64,000 bases of DNA from positions 598,171-662,170 of the forward strand of contig NZ_HE978532.1 in assembly GCF_000311745.1 (NCBI RefSeq), given 5' to 3'. A program made the position numbers and the translations under genes. This document shows, in pieces, positions 28,574-38,671 of the stretch. Under the pieces are notes generated by a model that was given only the letters and a program-made list of their open reading frames with translations, had not been told where the DNA came from and ran no database searches. Every line of letters begins with the position of its first letter. Within the stretch, counting starts at the first letter, position 1. This DNA comes from Anaerococcus obesiensis ph10 (GTDB lineage Bacteria; Bacillota; Clostridia; Tissierellales; Peptoniphilaceae).

Positions 28574-30180
28574 ATTTTTTAAAATTGATATATTTTTTAT
28601 TTTTATTTTTAATTTTCTATTAAATGAATTTAACAAATTAGGATTTGTCGAATGGCTTACGCAAATAATTATTTTATTTTCTATCTCTTTAATTATTTGA
28701 GCTACTAAATTTTCATTATATGTATCAAGACCTGATGTTACTTCATCAATAATAATCATAGATTTATCTGAATAAATAGCTCTAGCAAGATCTATCCTCT
28801 TTTTTTCTCCTCCCGAAAGAGTTGTTTTATCTATTTTGTAATTGAGATTTCTGTTTTTTATTAAATAGTTTAGACCTACCATATCTAAAATTTTTAAGCA
28901 TCTATCATAATTTTTGTCCTCATCAAACAAAGTTATATTATCTATTATTGATCCAGTAAAAATAATTGTATCTTGAGGGATGAAATATATATTTTCATAA
29001 TAAGATTTTTTATTCAATTGAGATAGGGCATATCCATTTATAAATATTTTCTTATTCTCATTTGCAAAAATTCCTAAAATTAAATTTAGAAAACTAGATT
29101 TTCCACTTCCACTATCTCCTAATATAAGACATTTATTACCAGATTTGATTTCCAAATTTATATTTTTTATTATGTAATTATTCGCAAATTTCAGATCAAT
29201 ATTATCAAATCTTAACTTATCAATTTTTCCTATCTCTATAGTTCCTTTATCTATATTAGTTTCTTCTAAATATTCTAAATATTTATCAAAAATTTTTTTA
29301 GATGAAATAATTCCACTATATGAATCTGCAATTGACTGAATAGGACCTGCTATTGTTACCATAAGTGTTGTCATAGCAATTAGCGATGGTAAATCTATCA
29401 AATTTTTATATACAAAAAATCCGCCGACTATCCAAGTCCCTGAATATAATATATTTCCCAAACCATAACTTATGGCAAATGTTTTTGCCAATGATGATTC
29501 GAAAATAATAGATTTATCTTTCAAAATCTCTGCTAATTCGCCTAGTTTATTATTAAAATATGAGCCTAGCTTGGATATTTTTATAAATAAAATATTTTCT
29601 GAAAATTCATCAAAATTTTCAAGATAAGCACTCTTAGAATCAAGTTCTTCTTCTTTTTTATTGGATAAAATTTTTCTAGAAATAAAAGGTGATAAAAATG
29701 GTATAAATGAAAATAATAGCATTATAAAAGTTAAAGTTCCTTGTATATAAATAGCTGATAAAAGAGATATAAAAAACATAAATATATACAATAATGAAGA
29801 TAAAATGCCATTAAAATAATTATTTATAGCTTCAAGATCATTAATCATCTTGTTTTTAAAATCTTTTTTGTAATCTAAATTAAGATATGATATATCTTCC
29901 CTATCAATTTTTATAATCAAATCCTCCCTAAGTTTTTTAATTATATTATTAATAATTTTAGATTTAAATTTTCTAGGAAAATAATCAAACATAGCTTCAA
30001 TAGTTAAATATGGAATTGCTATAAACCCCAAAAAAATAAGCTTTTTAAATTCCTTAGATACAGCAAAAAAAGTTAATTTTTGATATAAAAAAGCAGTACC
30101 CGCACTTAAAATTGCCGCAAAAAAACAAATAATAATATAAATAATTAAATTTTTTTATTTTCTAATAAATATTTTCTCAT
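28550..30180 (-). pseudogene. ABC exporter (membrane plus ATPase domains), frameshifted near N-terminus
   Basis: From ATG at 30180 the frame reads MRKYLLENKKI and stops. A second frame encodes the remaining residues to 28550. Adding one A to the A7 run (plus-strand T at 30150-30156) gives a continuous 543-residue protein: six-helix exporter domain, Walker A LGDSGSGKSS, signature LSGGEKKR and Walker B MIIIDEVTS. Its ATG overlaps the stop of a SPASM remnant (ATGA), as in peptide maturation/export operons, so it probably exported a modified peptide. Because the same kind of one-A deficit is found in essential genes here, the break may be artefactual. Confidence 0.75.
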
Positions 30181-30413
30181 AATATCACATATCTAAAAAA
30201 ATTTAGAATTACCCTTTCTAACTTTTTAACATATTCTTTAATATAGTAATTAAAATCATAAGCATTGTTTGTACTACATTTGTAATTATTGCAATATATT
30301 AATCCTCTACAAATACCATAATCATTACAGTTTTTGCATCTAAAATGTTCTTTTGAATTCTTATTAATGTTAAAATTTTCGAAAAAATATGGTTTAAAAT
30401 AGACTAAGCTATT
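30177..30413 (-). pseudogene. C-terminal remnant of a radical-SAM/SPASM peptide maturase
   Basis: A frame open for 78 codons with no start ends at TGA 30179-30177, overlapping the exporter ATG. It reads ...FRCKNCNDYGICRGLIYCNNYKC..., a cysteine pattern (C-x2-C-x5-C...C-x4-C) typical of SPASM auxiliary-cluster domains of radical-SAM enzymes that modify ribosomal peptides. The catalytic N-terminal two thirds are absent; the upstream border falls on the terminator of the RDD gene. This looks like a deletion remnant of a RiPP cluster. Confidence 0.65.
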
Positions 30414-30421
30414 TTAAACCA
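30390..30421 (-). terminator. Terminator of the sppA-RDD operon
   Basis: Perfect 13-bp stem TGGTTTAAAATAG / CTATTTTAAACCA with a 6-nt loop, followed on the minus strand by TATTTTTT. Confidence 0.85.
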
Positions 30422-30426
30422 TTTTT

Positions 30427-30921
30427 TTAATTTTCAAAAAGATAATCTACCACATCATCTTTTATAACAACCGTATCAACCAACATATCTGCCAAAGATT
30501 GTTTGTTTGGGGTAAATCCTATAATTAGGTACAAAATTTTTATAAAATTTTGAATATATCTTGCGAAAACTTCTCTTACCAAACAATCAAAAAAACTAAG
30601 TTTTTCGTCGTTTAAAGAAATAACCCTAATTCCCATTGCCATTTTTCCTAAAGTTTGGCCGTTGTTCAAATAAGTTAAGATGAAAAAATATAACAAACAA
30701 ATTCCTGTTTCAATCAAAGGATTTATTTCTATATTCATAATTGTTAAATCCGTTTTTATTTGAAAAATTTTCATAATAATATTTGAAAAAGAATAGGCAA
30801 CTATAGAGTCTATTGTAAAAGCCACAAGTCTTAGGAAAAAACCAGCATAGGCAAATTGAGGTATGGATATTGTCTTTTGTACATTCAAAGAATTATTTTC
30901 TATTGTTTCCATATTTTCCAT
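30427..30921 (-). CDS. RDD family membrane protein
   Basis: A 164-residue protein with an RDD domain: FFLRLVAFTIDSIVAY (the Arg and Asp of the first helix) and the NGQTLGKMAMGIRVI loop, with three membrane helices. RDD proteins are of poorly defined function, with some linked to Na+/H+ exchange or envelope stress. It follows sppA by 8 bp, so the two are co-transcribed. Confidence 0.8.
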   Translation of the reverse strand: MENMETIENNSLNVQKTISIPQFAYAGFFLRLVAFTIDSIVAYSFSNIIMKIFQIKTDLTIMNIEINPLIETGICLLYFFILTYLNNGQTLGKMAMGIRVISLNDEKLSFFDCLVREVFARYIQNFIKILYLIIGFTPNKQSLADMLVDTVVIKDDVVDYLFEN

Positions 30922-30929
30922 AATTTCAC

Positions 30930-31931
30930 CTATTTCCCATAATAATACATTGGTAGTGGAGATTCTTTTTCCATTAATTCTTTCAAAACACTAAGATCAG
31001 ATGAAGAATTTTTTTCTACTAAATTTTGAGCTTTTGAAAATAATTTTTTTAATGAATAATCACTTCCTTCATATTCAAAAACTTCTGGATTATTTAATTT
31101 ATAATCTTTTTTCATATCTTCAATTGCATCATCAAGATTTCCAATTTTATCTACAAGACCATTATTTTTAGCTTGAGCTCCATCATAAACCCTGCCGTCT
31201 GCAAGTTTTTTTACTTGATCTTCTTTCATAGATCTACCTTGAGAAACAATTTTTATAAACCTATCAAATGACGAATTTATAAGGTCTTGGAAATATTTTT
31301 TTTGCTCATCTGTCATATCTTTTCCAAGAGATCCTGCATCTTTCATCTTGCCTGTTGTAATATTTTGTTCTTTAATTCCATATTTTTCAAACAAACCTTG
31401 GAAAGATCTTGATGACATAATTACACCAATAGAACCCGTTAAGGTTTCATTTGAAGCATAAATTTTATCAGTTGGGGCAGAAATATAATATCCACCACTT
31501 GCAGCCATTGTCTTCATAACTGTAAATACAGGGATTTTTTTGTCAGTTTGAATTTCTTTTATCTTATTTGCAATTTGTTCAGAATTATAAACAGCTCCAC
31601 CTGGAGAATTTACTTGCATAATTACACCCTTAACAGAATCATCCTTGTATATATCATCAAGTTGTTCCATAAAAGAATCATAAACTTCTCCATCTCCGAT
31701 TGCTCCCTCATAAGAAATAAGAGCAATTTTATTTTTCTTATCCCCATCTTCTACAATATTTTTATTTGCAGTAGCTGAAAAAGGATTAAATTGATTTAAA
31801 TATTCATTTTTCAATTTATCTGCCTGTTTTTCAGATATTTTATCGCTCCTATTTGATACGATAGAAGATGCTACAAACAAAAGTAGAGCAATAGCCACAG
31901 CTATCCATCTTTTGCCATTGTTTTTTTTCAT
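30930..31931 (-). CDS. sppA: Signal peptide peptidase SppA
   Basis: A 333-residue membrane-anchored serine protease (helix at about 8-26) of the S49/ClpP-like family that degrades leftover signal peptides. The nucleophile Ser145 in MAASGGYY and general base Lys197 in GKMKDAGS are 52 residues apart, the same spacing as in Bacillus subtilis SppA. SPGGAVYNSEQI is also conserved. Ribosome site AAAGGAG precedes the ATG. Confidence 0.92.
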   Translation of the reverse strand: MKKNNGKRWIAVAIALLLFVASSIVSNRSDKISEKQADKLKNEYLNQFNPFSATANKNIVEDGDKKNKIALISYEGAIGDGEVYDSFMEQLDDIYKDDSVKGVIMQVNSPGGAVYNSEQIANKIKEIQTDKKIPVFTVMKTMAASGGYYISAPTDKIYASNETLTGSIGVIMSSRSFQGLFEKYGIKEQNITTGKMKDAGSLGKDMTDEQKKYFQDLINSSFDRFIKIVSQGRSMKEDQVKKLADGRVYDGAQAKNNGLVDKIGNLDDAIEDMKKDYKLNNPEVFEYEGSDYSLKKLFSKAQNLVEKNSSSDLSVLKELMEKESPLPMYYYGK

Positions 31932-32044
31932 ATTAACTCCTTTAATTTTATATTTTATAATAACACTATATTATTCTAAATTTAAAGAATCAAGGATAAG
32001 AAAATAAGTTTTGATTTTTTTTAACAATTGAGTACAATGAAAAG

Positions 32045-32157
32045 GCAAGACAATTATCGTTGACACTAAGAGAAATTGTTTTTGTATAGTCTCTTAATTG
32101 AGACTATTTACATAAAGGATTTTTACCAAAAATCAAAAGGTAAAAGTCCATTTTTTT
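32045..32157 (+). ncRNA. Candidate small RNA with three hairpins and a strong terminator
   Basis: A promoter (TTGATT 32011-32016, 16 bp, TACAAT 32033-32038) would start an RNA of about 110 nt. It holds an 8-bp hairpin ATAGTCTC/GAGACTAT (32086-32107), a competing 7-bp pairing TAAGAGA (32067-32073) with TCTCTTA (32090-32096), and an 11-bp terminator stem (32117-32127 with 32139-32149) followed by A and seven T. No plus-strand gene follows, so it appears to be a free sRNA. It matches no family I know. Confidence 0.5.
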
Positions 32158-32226
32158 GTATGTTTTTAAAATTTATTAATTTTTTCTTTAAAATAATTTT
32201 TATTTCAAAGAAATTTTTGCAAAAAA

Positions 32227-32248
32227 AATCCTGCCCTAAGGCAAGATT
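32227..32248 (-). terminator. Terminator of the MurNAc operon
   Basis: AATCTTGCC / GGCAGGATT on the minus strand (9 bp, one U-G) followed by eight T, 14 bp after the murP stop. Confidence 0.8.
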
Positions 32249-32261
32249 ATTTTTTATTTAA

Positions 32262-33701
32262 TTAAAATTTAAAATCTATACTATCTACTATGTCTTCTCC
32301 GTCTATATATTTTTTATCTATTCCAAATAAATATGTTAGTATAAATCCTCCAACATATCCACCGATAAGTCCAAATATATATCCTAGGGCTTTTCCATTA
32401 TAAATTAGTGGAATTAGGGCTAGTCCACTTGGACCTACTGCTGTTGCTCCTATTGATCCTATTGCACCAATTATTGCTCCTCCTACTCCTCCACCAAGAC
32501 ACGCTGTTATAAATGCTTTTCCCATTGGTAGAGTTAGGGCATATATTAATGGTTCTCCAATTCCTAAAATTCCTACTGGCAATCCACCTTTTGCTATTTC
32601 TGTTAATCTTTTATTTTTTCTACATTTTACAAGTATTGCTATTGCAGCTCCTACTTGTCCTGCTCCTGCCATGGCAAGAATTGGCAATAAATATGTTGCG
32701 CCTTGTTGTTCAATCATCGCAATGTGGATTGGTGTTAAAATTTGATGTAGTCCTAGCATTACCATTGGTAAAAATACTGCACCAAGAATAAATCCTGCAA
32801 TCGCTCCACCCAATTCTATTACAGAGTTAATTATTCCTATAAGTCCGTTTGATATTAATCCTGCTATTGGCATTATTATAAATATTGTCAAAATTCCTGT
32901 AACTAATAAGGATATTGTTGGAACAATAATTATATCTAGTGAATCTGGAATTACATTGTGAAGGGCATTTTCAATTTTTACAAGTATAAATACTGCAAGA
33001 ATTACTCCAATTACTCCACCTTGTCCTGGTAGTAGGGCTGAATCTAAAAACATATTTTTTAATGGCTCGTCTGGATTCATTGCTGAAAGATATACCATAC
33101 CTCCAATTACTCCACCCAAGCCTTCGTTTCCTTTAAAGACTCTTGCTGCATTTATTCCTATAAATATATTCAAATATCCATAAAGTCCAGTTTTTATTAT
33201 ATTTAAAACTTGAAGTACTGCTCCAAAATTTTCTTGTGAAAGTGAACCTGCTGTTATCATATTTTGCATAACTGAGGCTATTCCACCTATAAGTCCTGCT
33301 CCTACAAAAGCTGGTATTAATGGAACGAAAATTGATGCTATTGTTGCTGAAAATGATTTAAATTTTGATTTATTTTGTTTTTCTTTTACTTTTGCTTTAT
33401 TTTCTCTAGTTCTTTTTTCTATATCGCTTTTTATTTCTTCAGAAAATTTTGCATTTGCCATATTTGACATTTCTTTTGCTATTTTTTCACTTTTGCCAGG
33501 GCCTGTTACTATTTGAATTTGTTCTCCTTTTAAAACTCCCAAAACTCCATCAATTTTTTCAATTTCTTTGAAGTTTACCTTGCTTTCATCTACAACTTTT
33601 ACCCTTACTCTTGTCATACAATTTATAACTTCTGTTATATTATCTTTTCCACCAAAATTTTCTATAAGGTCTGTGGCGATTTTTTTGTTATCTTGTTTCA
33701 T
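32262..33701 (-). CDS. murP: PTS system EIIBC component, N-acetylmuramic acid specific
   Basis: A 479-residue phosphotransferase permease. The EIIB domain (about 1-85) has the phospho-Cys in NCMTRVRV at C28; the EIIC membrane domain covers about 110-475. There is no EIIA domain, as in E. coli MurP, so a separate glucose-type EIIA must supply phosphate. Its place after murQ and mupG supports uptake of MurNAc as MurNAc 6-phosphate. It overlaps murQ by four bases. Confidence 0.85.
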   Translation of the reverse strand: MKQDNKKIATDLIENFGGKDNITEVINCMTRVRVKVVDESKVNFKEIEKIDGVLGVLKGEQIQIVTGPGKSEKIAKEMSNMANAKFSEEIKSDIEKRTRENKAKVKEKQNKSKFKSFSATIASIFVPLIPAFVGAGLIGGIASVMQNMITAGSLSQENFGAVLQVLNIIKTGLYGYLNIFIGINAARVFKGNEGLGGVIGGMVYLSAMNPDEPLKNMFLDSALLPGQGGVIGVILAVFILVKIENALHNVIPDSLDIIIVPTISLLVTGILTIFIIMPIAGLISNGLIGIINSVIELGGAIAGFILGAVFLPMVMLGLHQILTPIHIAMIEQQGATYLLPILAMAGAGQVGAAIAILVKCRKNKRLTEIAKGGLPVGILGIGEPLIYALTLPMGKAFITACLGGGVGGAIIGAIGSIGATAVGPSGLALIPLIYNGKALGYIFGLIGGYVGGFILTYLFGIDKKYIDGEDIVDSIDFKF

Positions 33702-34585
33702 TGTATTCCCTTTCTTAAAAATCCTTCGTTTTCTTCCAACAATTCAAGCGCTTCTTTTTTGCTAATTGATTTTTTTTCCATTAAAATTGCACATTTTACC
33801 CTGCCATCTGCATCATCTAGTAATTTTTCTGCATAACTTTTATCAATATTGCAAATATCTTCAATCATTTTCAAAGCCCTATTTTTTAATTTCTCATTTG
33901 ATACCCTAAGATCAACCATAAGATTATCGTAAACTTTTCCGATTCTTACCATTGAAGTTGTTGAAATCATATTCAAAACCATTTTTGTTGCAGTCCCTGC
34001 TTTCATTCTAGTAGAACCTGTCAAAACTTCGCTTCCTGTGTCTATTTCTATTGGATAATCTGCAAATTTTGAAATTTCAGAACCTATGTTGCAAGTTATC
34101 GAACCTGTTTTTGCCCCAAGTTTTTTTGCATATTTTAATGCTCCAATAACATAAGGTGTTCTTCCACTGCTTGCTATTCCTACAAGCAAATCATCTTTTG
34201 TAAATCCATGGTCTATCAAATCTTTTTTTGCCAAATTTTCATCATCTTCTGCGTTTTCAATTGGATTTCTTAGTGCCTTATCTCCTCCTGCAATAATTCC
34301 TTTTATCATATTTTTATCTACGGAAAAAGTTGGAAATGCTTCAGACGCATCCAAAACTCCAAGTCTTCCGCTAGTTCCTGCGCCAATATAATATAAATGA
34401 CCGCCCTTTTTAAACACATCTACAATAGCATCTGTTAGTTTTTCAATATCTGGGATTTTTTCGCCAACTTTTTTAGCTATTGTCATATCTTCATTATTAA
34501 TTATTTTTAAAATTTCTAGAGTTGACTTGGTGTCCAAGCCCTTGCTCTTGTTATTTCTTGATTCTGTTGATGACAAGTCTATCAC
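33698..34585 (-). CDS. murQ: N-acetylmuramic acid 6-phosphate etherase
   Basis: A 295-residue SIS-domain enzyme that cleaves the lactyl ether of MurNAc 6-phosphate to give GlcNAc 6-phosphate and D-lactate. YIGAGTSGRLGVLDASE, with the catalytic Glu, and TGSTRMKAGTATK are diagnostic. It overlaps mupG by 35 bp. The start is uncertain: the GTG at 34585 matches the family N-terminus but stands only two bases from AGGAGG; a TTG three codons on is better spaced. Confidence 0.93.
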   Translation of the reverse strand: MIDLSSTESRNNKSKGLDTKSTLEILKIINNEDMTIAKKVGEKIPDIEKLTDAIVDVFKKGGHLYYIGAGTSGRLGVLDASEAFPTFSVDKNMIKGIIAGGDKALRNPIENAEDDENLAKKDLIDHGFTKDDLLVGIASSGRTPYVIGALKYAKKLGAKTGSITCNIGSEISKFADYPIEIDTGSEVLTGSTRMKAGTATKMVLNMISTTSMVRIGKVYDNLMVDLRVSNEKLKNRALKMIEDICNIDKSYAEKLLDDADGRVKCAILMEKKSISKKEALELLEENEGFLRKGIQ

Positions 34586-35549
34586 TTCCTCCTATCAAAT
34601 CTAATATTCCAAGATGAGACTTATCTACATGTCCAATAATATTTCTCATCTTATCTTCTCCTATATCTTTTCTAATTATTTCAAGCTCTCCAGAATATCT
34701 TTTGGCATTTTTATTTAAAATTACTAAATCGCCCTTTTTTATTTCTCTATCATCGATTTTTTCAATAAATTTATAGGACCTTTTATTTCTTATCAAATAA
34801 TCGCTTATATCCTCTCTAACTTCAATTTTTTTCAAATCTTTATAATCATCTTCCAAAAAAACATCTAAATTTATTAGCTTATTTTTCTCATAATCTTCTA
34901 TATATTTTTTATTTTTTTGTGAGATTCCTTCAGATAACAAGAGATTTTTTATTTTATACTTTCTTTTAAGTTTCAAATAAGAATAATAAGGATTTTCCCA
35001 CCTATCTTCTTCCAAAGTTGGAAGACTTTCAAACATTGGTCCCCTAAAATCATTATCTCCTTGAAAAAAAGCAAAAATATCAACGCCAAATGCTTTTAAC
35101 ATTTGATTTTTATTAATAAATTCATCACTTCCAAGTCCTGAATATGAAAGAGGATAATAATTATGCCAAGCACTAATATTTGAAAAATTTGAATTTTTTT
35201 CTTTCAAATCCATTAGATTATTATAATCTATGGTCGATGCATTTATAGCCAATTTATTTTTTTTAGATAATTTAGCTATTAGTTCATTATTAAATCCAAA
35301 ATCTAGCCTTATTATTATGTTTAAATCTAAAAGTTTAGGAAATTTTTTCAAAACTTCTCCATTTAAATCTACACAAACTTTCGTTTTTGAATTTTTTAAC
35401 ATATTCAAAAGCCACAATAATTTATCCATATTCTCGTCTTTTAGAGGATAGTGCATAGATGTAAACAAAAAATCATAATTTTTAAATTCTTCTAGCTTTT
35501 TTATAATTTCTTCTTTATTTTGATTAAGATATAAACTAAAACCTAACAT
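34551..35549 (-). CDS. mupG: 6-phospho-N-acetylmuramidase (DUF871 family)
   Basis: A 332-residue protein with the DUF871 N-terminal barrel (MLGFSLYL start, WHNYYPLSYSGL motif) and a smaller C-terminal domain. MupG enzymes split MurNAc-6P-GlcNAc disaccharide in the cytoplasm during peptidoglycan recycling. First gene of the mupG-murQ-murP operon, behind a promoter overlapped by a MurR-type operator. Ribosome site AAAGGAAG. Confidence 0.85.
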   Translation of the reverse strand: MLGFSLYLNQNKEEIIKKLEEFKNYDFLFTSMHYPLKDENMDKLLWLLNMLKNSKTKVCVDLNGEVLKKFPKLLDLNIIIRLDFGFNNELIAKLSKKNKLAINASTIDYNNLMDLKEKNSNFSNISAWHNYYPLSYSGLGSDEFINKNQMLKAFGVDIFAFFQGDNDFRGPMFESLPTLEEDRWENPYYSYLKLKRKYKIKNLLLSEGISQKNKKYIEDYEKNKLINLDVFLEDDYKDLKKIEVREDISDYLIRNKRSYKFIEKIDDREIKKGDLVILNKNAKRYSGELEIIRKDIGEDKMRNIIGHVDKSHLGILDLIGGSDRLVINRIKK

Positions 35550-35590
35550 AAATACTTCCTTTTTCTCATAGAAAAGCTTTTCACATTTAC

Positions 35591-35625
35591 ATTATAAAAC
35601 ACTTGAAATATAATTTCAAGTGTTT
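35591..35625 (-). promoter_or_regulatory. mupG promoter overlapped by a MurR/RpiR-type operator
   Basis: On the minus strand TTGAAA (35619-35614), 17 bp and TATAAT (35596-35591). The -35 and spacer are covered by a perfect 13-3-13 palindrome, AAACACTTGAAAT and ATTTCAAGTGTTT (35597-35625), containing the TGAAA...TTTCA core seen in RpiR-family operators. The hairpin may also end the murR transcript. Confidence 0.75.
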
Positions 35626-35641
35626 CTTTATATTTTTAAAA

Positions 35642-36481
35642 TTAAATTTTAAGTTTGTCTGTAAATTCTTTGGTAACTTTTAAATTATCCACTACATAAT
35701 CATAATTTAATCCTATATAAGAAAAATATAAAATATCCGTTATGATTAAAGATGAAAATCTCGACGCAATCGCTCCATACCTAATTTCTTTTTCACTTGA
35801 TGGAATTTTTATAAAAACGTCAGAATCTTTTGCAAGTTTTGAATTTTCATTTTTGCTTATACTTATAAGAGAAGCTCCCTTAATTTTCGCATAATTAAAT
35901 GATTCCAATACTTCTTTTGTTTTTGCCCCATAAGTTATTGCAATTAAAAGATCATTTTTTCCTATATGAGAAATTCTTGAAAGATTTGTATGGGCGTCTT
36001 TCTCATAATACACATCTGCCCCTGCCCTTAATAATTTATAATAAAAATCTTCGCATATAAGTCCAGAACCTGCCACTCCTGAAAGATAAATTTTTTTAGC
36101 CTTATTTAAAATTTGGCACGCCTTTTCAATTTTTTCTTCATCAATTAATGCATAAGTTTTTTCTATTGTTTTTTGTATATTTGCCTTAGACTTACTTATT
36201 ATATCCTTTGTTTTGTCAGATTTTTTTATTTCATCTTCTATAAAATCACTTTCTTCTTCAAAGGCTTTTGCAATTGATATTTTCATATCCACAAAGGAAT
36301 TATAGCCGATTTTTTTTACAAATCTTGTAACAGCAGCCTGAGATGATTTTGTATTTTTTGCAAGGTCAATGCTCGATTGTTTTATTATCAAGTCCTTGTT
36401 GTTTAATATATAAGATGCAATATTTTTATCTGTCTGAGTAAAACTATCTTTTTTATCTTCAATTCTAATTATATATTCCAT
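35642..36481 (-). CDS. murR: MurR/RpiR family transcriptional regulator
   Basis: A 279-residue regulator with an N-terminal RpiR helix-turn-helix (about 1-77; SQAAVTRFVKKIGYNSF) and a C-terminal SIS sugar-phosphate domain (about 120-255). The frame is open eight codons upstream, but ATG at 36481 has GAGG at the right distance. It lies directly upstream of the mupG-murQ-murP operon with the palindromic operator between, so it probably represses that operon and responds to MurNAc 6-phosphate. Confidence 0.85.
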   Translation of the reverse strand: MEYIIRIEDKKDSFTQTDKNIASYILNNKDLIIKQSSIDLAKNTKSSQAAVTRFVKKIGYNSFVDMKISIAKAFEEESDFIEDEIKKSDKTKDIISKSKANIQKTIEKTYALIDEEKIEKACQILNKAKKIYLSGVAGSGLICEDFYYKLLRAGADVYYEKDAHTNLSRISHIGKNDLLIAITYGAKTKEVLESFNYAKIKGASLISISKNENSKLAKDSDVFIKIPSSEKEIRYGAIASRFSSLIITDILYFSYIGLNYDYVVDNLKVTKEFTDKLKI

Positions 36482-36557
36482 ATAAACCTCAAAACCCCAA
36501 AACATTTAATTTGAAGTTAATTTTTATTTTCTATTTTTAATCTTTTTCCCTTAAAAC

Positions 36558-36582
36558 AAAAAGAGCCACTAAGGCTCTTTTT
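36558..36582 (-). terminator. Terminator of ftsH
   Basis: AAAAAGAGCC / GGCTCTTTTT, ten pairs around a five-base loop, directly after the ftsH stop. Confidence 0.88.
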
Positions 36583-36583
36583 A

Positions 36584-38671
36584 TTATTCATCTTCTTGAT
36601 TTGATTGTTCACTTGAGCCTAGGGCTATTGTATCATCTAAATCTTTATCTGAAGATTTTTCTTCATTTTCATTCAAAGTTTCTTCCAATTCCTTTTTCAA
36701 ATCTTCATTTGAAATTTCGCTAGAATTTTCTTTTTTGTCATCTGATGTTTTTATTTCATCTTCGATTGCTTTTTCTTCTAATTTATTTTCATTTGAAGGT
36801 TCTTGTTTAGGATTTTCTTTATTTTCTACAGGTTTTTTATTTAATATTTCCATAAATTGCTCGCCTGTAATTGTTTCTTCTTTTAAAAGAAAATCTGAAA
36901 TTTCATGAAGTTTTTCTAAATTATCTTTTAAAATTTCTATAGCTCTCATGTGAGCTTGGGCAATAATTTTTCCTACTTTTTGGTCAATCTTATCTCCAGT
37001 TCCATTTGAAACTATCATTGATCTTTGACCGCCAAGGTATCTTCCTTGGATTTGTTCAAGTTGCATAAAGTCAAAGTCATCATCCATACCATAAATTGTT
37101 ACCATATTTCTTGCTATGGCTGTGGCTTTTTCTATATCGTTGCTTGCTCCAGTGGTTTTTGCATTAAATATTAATTCTTCTGCACTTCTTCCACCTGCCA
37201 AGGTTACTATTTCATCAAATAGCTCTTGTTTTGTCATTATAAATTTCTCATCTTTGTCGACAGTCATTGTATAACCCAAAGCTCCACCAGTTCTTGGTAC
37301 AATTGTAATTTTGGTTACTGGGGTTTTTTGTGTTTGAATTGCTGCAACAAGAGCATGTCCTACTTCGTGGTAAGCGATAATTTTCTTTTGATCGTCTGAA
37401 ATAACTGCATTTTTCTTTTGAGCACCAGCTATAACTGTTTCGATTGATTCTTCAAGGTCTGTTTGAGTTAGTTTTTTACGTCCTTCTCTAACAGCTCTCA
37501 AAGCTCCTTCGTTTACAATATTTGCAAGGTCAGCACCGCTTGTTCCTGCAGTTCTTTTTGCTATTTCTTCATAATCAATTTCATCTTCACGCTTAATTTT
37601 TTTTGCATGAACTTTTAATATATCTTCACGACCTTTTAAATCTGGTAATTCTACTTGAACCCTTCTATCAAAACGTCCTGGTCTTGTTAGAGCTGGGTCT
37701 AGAATTTCTGGTCTGTTGGTTGCAGATAATAAAACTACTCCCTCAGTAGCATCAAATCCGTCCATTTCGTTTAGCAATTGGTTAAGTGTTTGCTCACGTT
37801 CGTCATTTCCTGAATATCCTGAAACATCACGTTTTTTACCAATGGCATCTATCTCGTCGATAAATACTATACAAGGCGCTTTTTCTTTTGCTTGTTTGAA
37901 AAGATCACGAACCTTGCTAGCACCCATTCCTACAAACATTTCTACAAATTCAGAACCTGAAATTGAGAAAAATGGAACATTTGCCTCTCCTGCAACAGCT
38001 TTTGCAAGAAGAGTCTTACCAGTTCCTGGAGGGCCTACAAGAAGTACTCCTTTTGGTAAAACCGCACCGATTTCCTTGTATTTTTGTGGTCCATGCAAGA
38101 AATCTACTACTTCATTTAAGCTATCTTTCGCTTCTTCTTGACCTGCTACATCTGCAAAGGTCTTGCCAGTTTTGTTTTCCATATAAATTTTGGCGTTTGA
38201 TTTACCAAAATTCATAAAGTCTCCGCCGCCACGGCCTCCCATAGTCTTTGATAAAGACCTATTTGCCATATAAAATATAAAAAGTAAAAACAACAATGGC
38301 AAAATACTTGTAACAAACAAGGTAAGCCATGGGCTCATCTTTGTTTCAACTTCCTTGGTAAAGGTCAAGTTTTTGTGTTTTTTGCTAGCCTCAAGAAGCC
38401 TTTCAGTAAGGTCAGTATCAGGCCACAAGCCTGTGATGAATTTTTGCTTATCTCCATCAACTACCGCTGTGAAAGTGTAATTATAATCATCTTTTGTAAC
38501 TTCTCTAACTTGTCCATTATCAATCATTGATACAAATTGAGAATAAGTTATCTCTTTTGGTTTTCCCTCAGCCCTAATTGGTTGCAAAATTTGTTGAATA
38601 ACCAAAAATGCCACAATGGCAATAATCCAATAATAGACTAGAGGCCTTTTGCCTTTTTTAAATGATGGCAT
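36584..38671 (-). CDS. ftsH: ATP-dependent zinc metalloprotease FtsH
   Basis: A 695-residue membrane protease. Two membrane helices (about 12-30 and 115-134) flank an extracellular domain; the AAA domain has Walker A GPPGTGKT (213-220) and Walker [12 protein letters not shown]; the zinc site is HEVGH (435-439). It removes damaged or unassembled membrane proteins. The last 85 residues are an unusually acidic Glu/Asp/Lys/Ser tail. It begins directly after the marR stop codon, so the two form an operon. Confidence 0.97.
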   Translation of the reverse strand: MPSFKKGKRPLVYYWIIAIVAFLVIQQILQPIRAEGKPKEITYSQFVSMIDNGQVREVTKDDYNYTFTAVVDGDKQKFITGLWPDTDLTERLLEASKKHKNLTFTKEVETKMSPWLTLFVTSILPLLFLLFIFYMANRSLSKTMGGRGGGDFMNFGKSNAKIYMENKTGKTFADVAGQEEAKDSLNEVVDFLHGPQKYKEIGAVLPKGVLLVGPPGTGKTLLAKAVAGEANVPFFSISGSEFVEMFVGMGASKVRDLFKQAKEKAPCIVFIDEIDAIGKKRDVSGYSGNDEREQTLNQLLNEMDGFDATEGVVLLSATNRPEILDPALTRPGRFDRRVQVELPDLKGREDILKVHAKKIKREDEIDYEEIAKRTAGTSGADLANIVNEGALRAVREGRKKLTQTDLEESIETVIAGAQKKNAVISDDQKKIIAYHEVGHALVAAIQTQKTPVTKITIVPRTGGALGYTMTVDKDEKFIMTKQELFDEIVTLAGGRSAEELIFNAKTTGASNDIEKATAIARNMVTIYGMDDDFDFMQLEQIQGRYLGGQRSMIVSNGTGDKIDQKVGKIIAQAHMRAIEILKDNLEKLHEISDFLLKEETITGEQFMEILNKKPVENKENPKQEPSNENKLEEKAIEDEIKTSDDKKENSSEISNEDLKKELEETLNENEEKSSDKDLDDTIALGSSEQSNQEDE

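Noticed and set aside
30177-30413. The SPASM fragment as a small intact Cys-rich peptide gene
   Set aside because: There is no start codon or ribosome site in frame, and its ATGA coupling to an exporter fits the end of a longer maturase.
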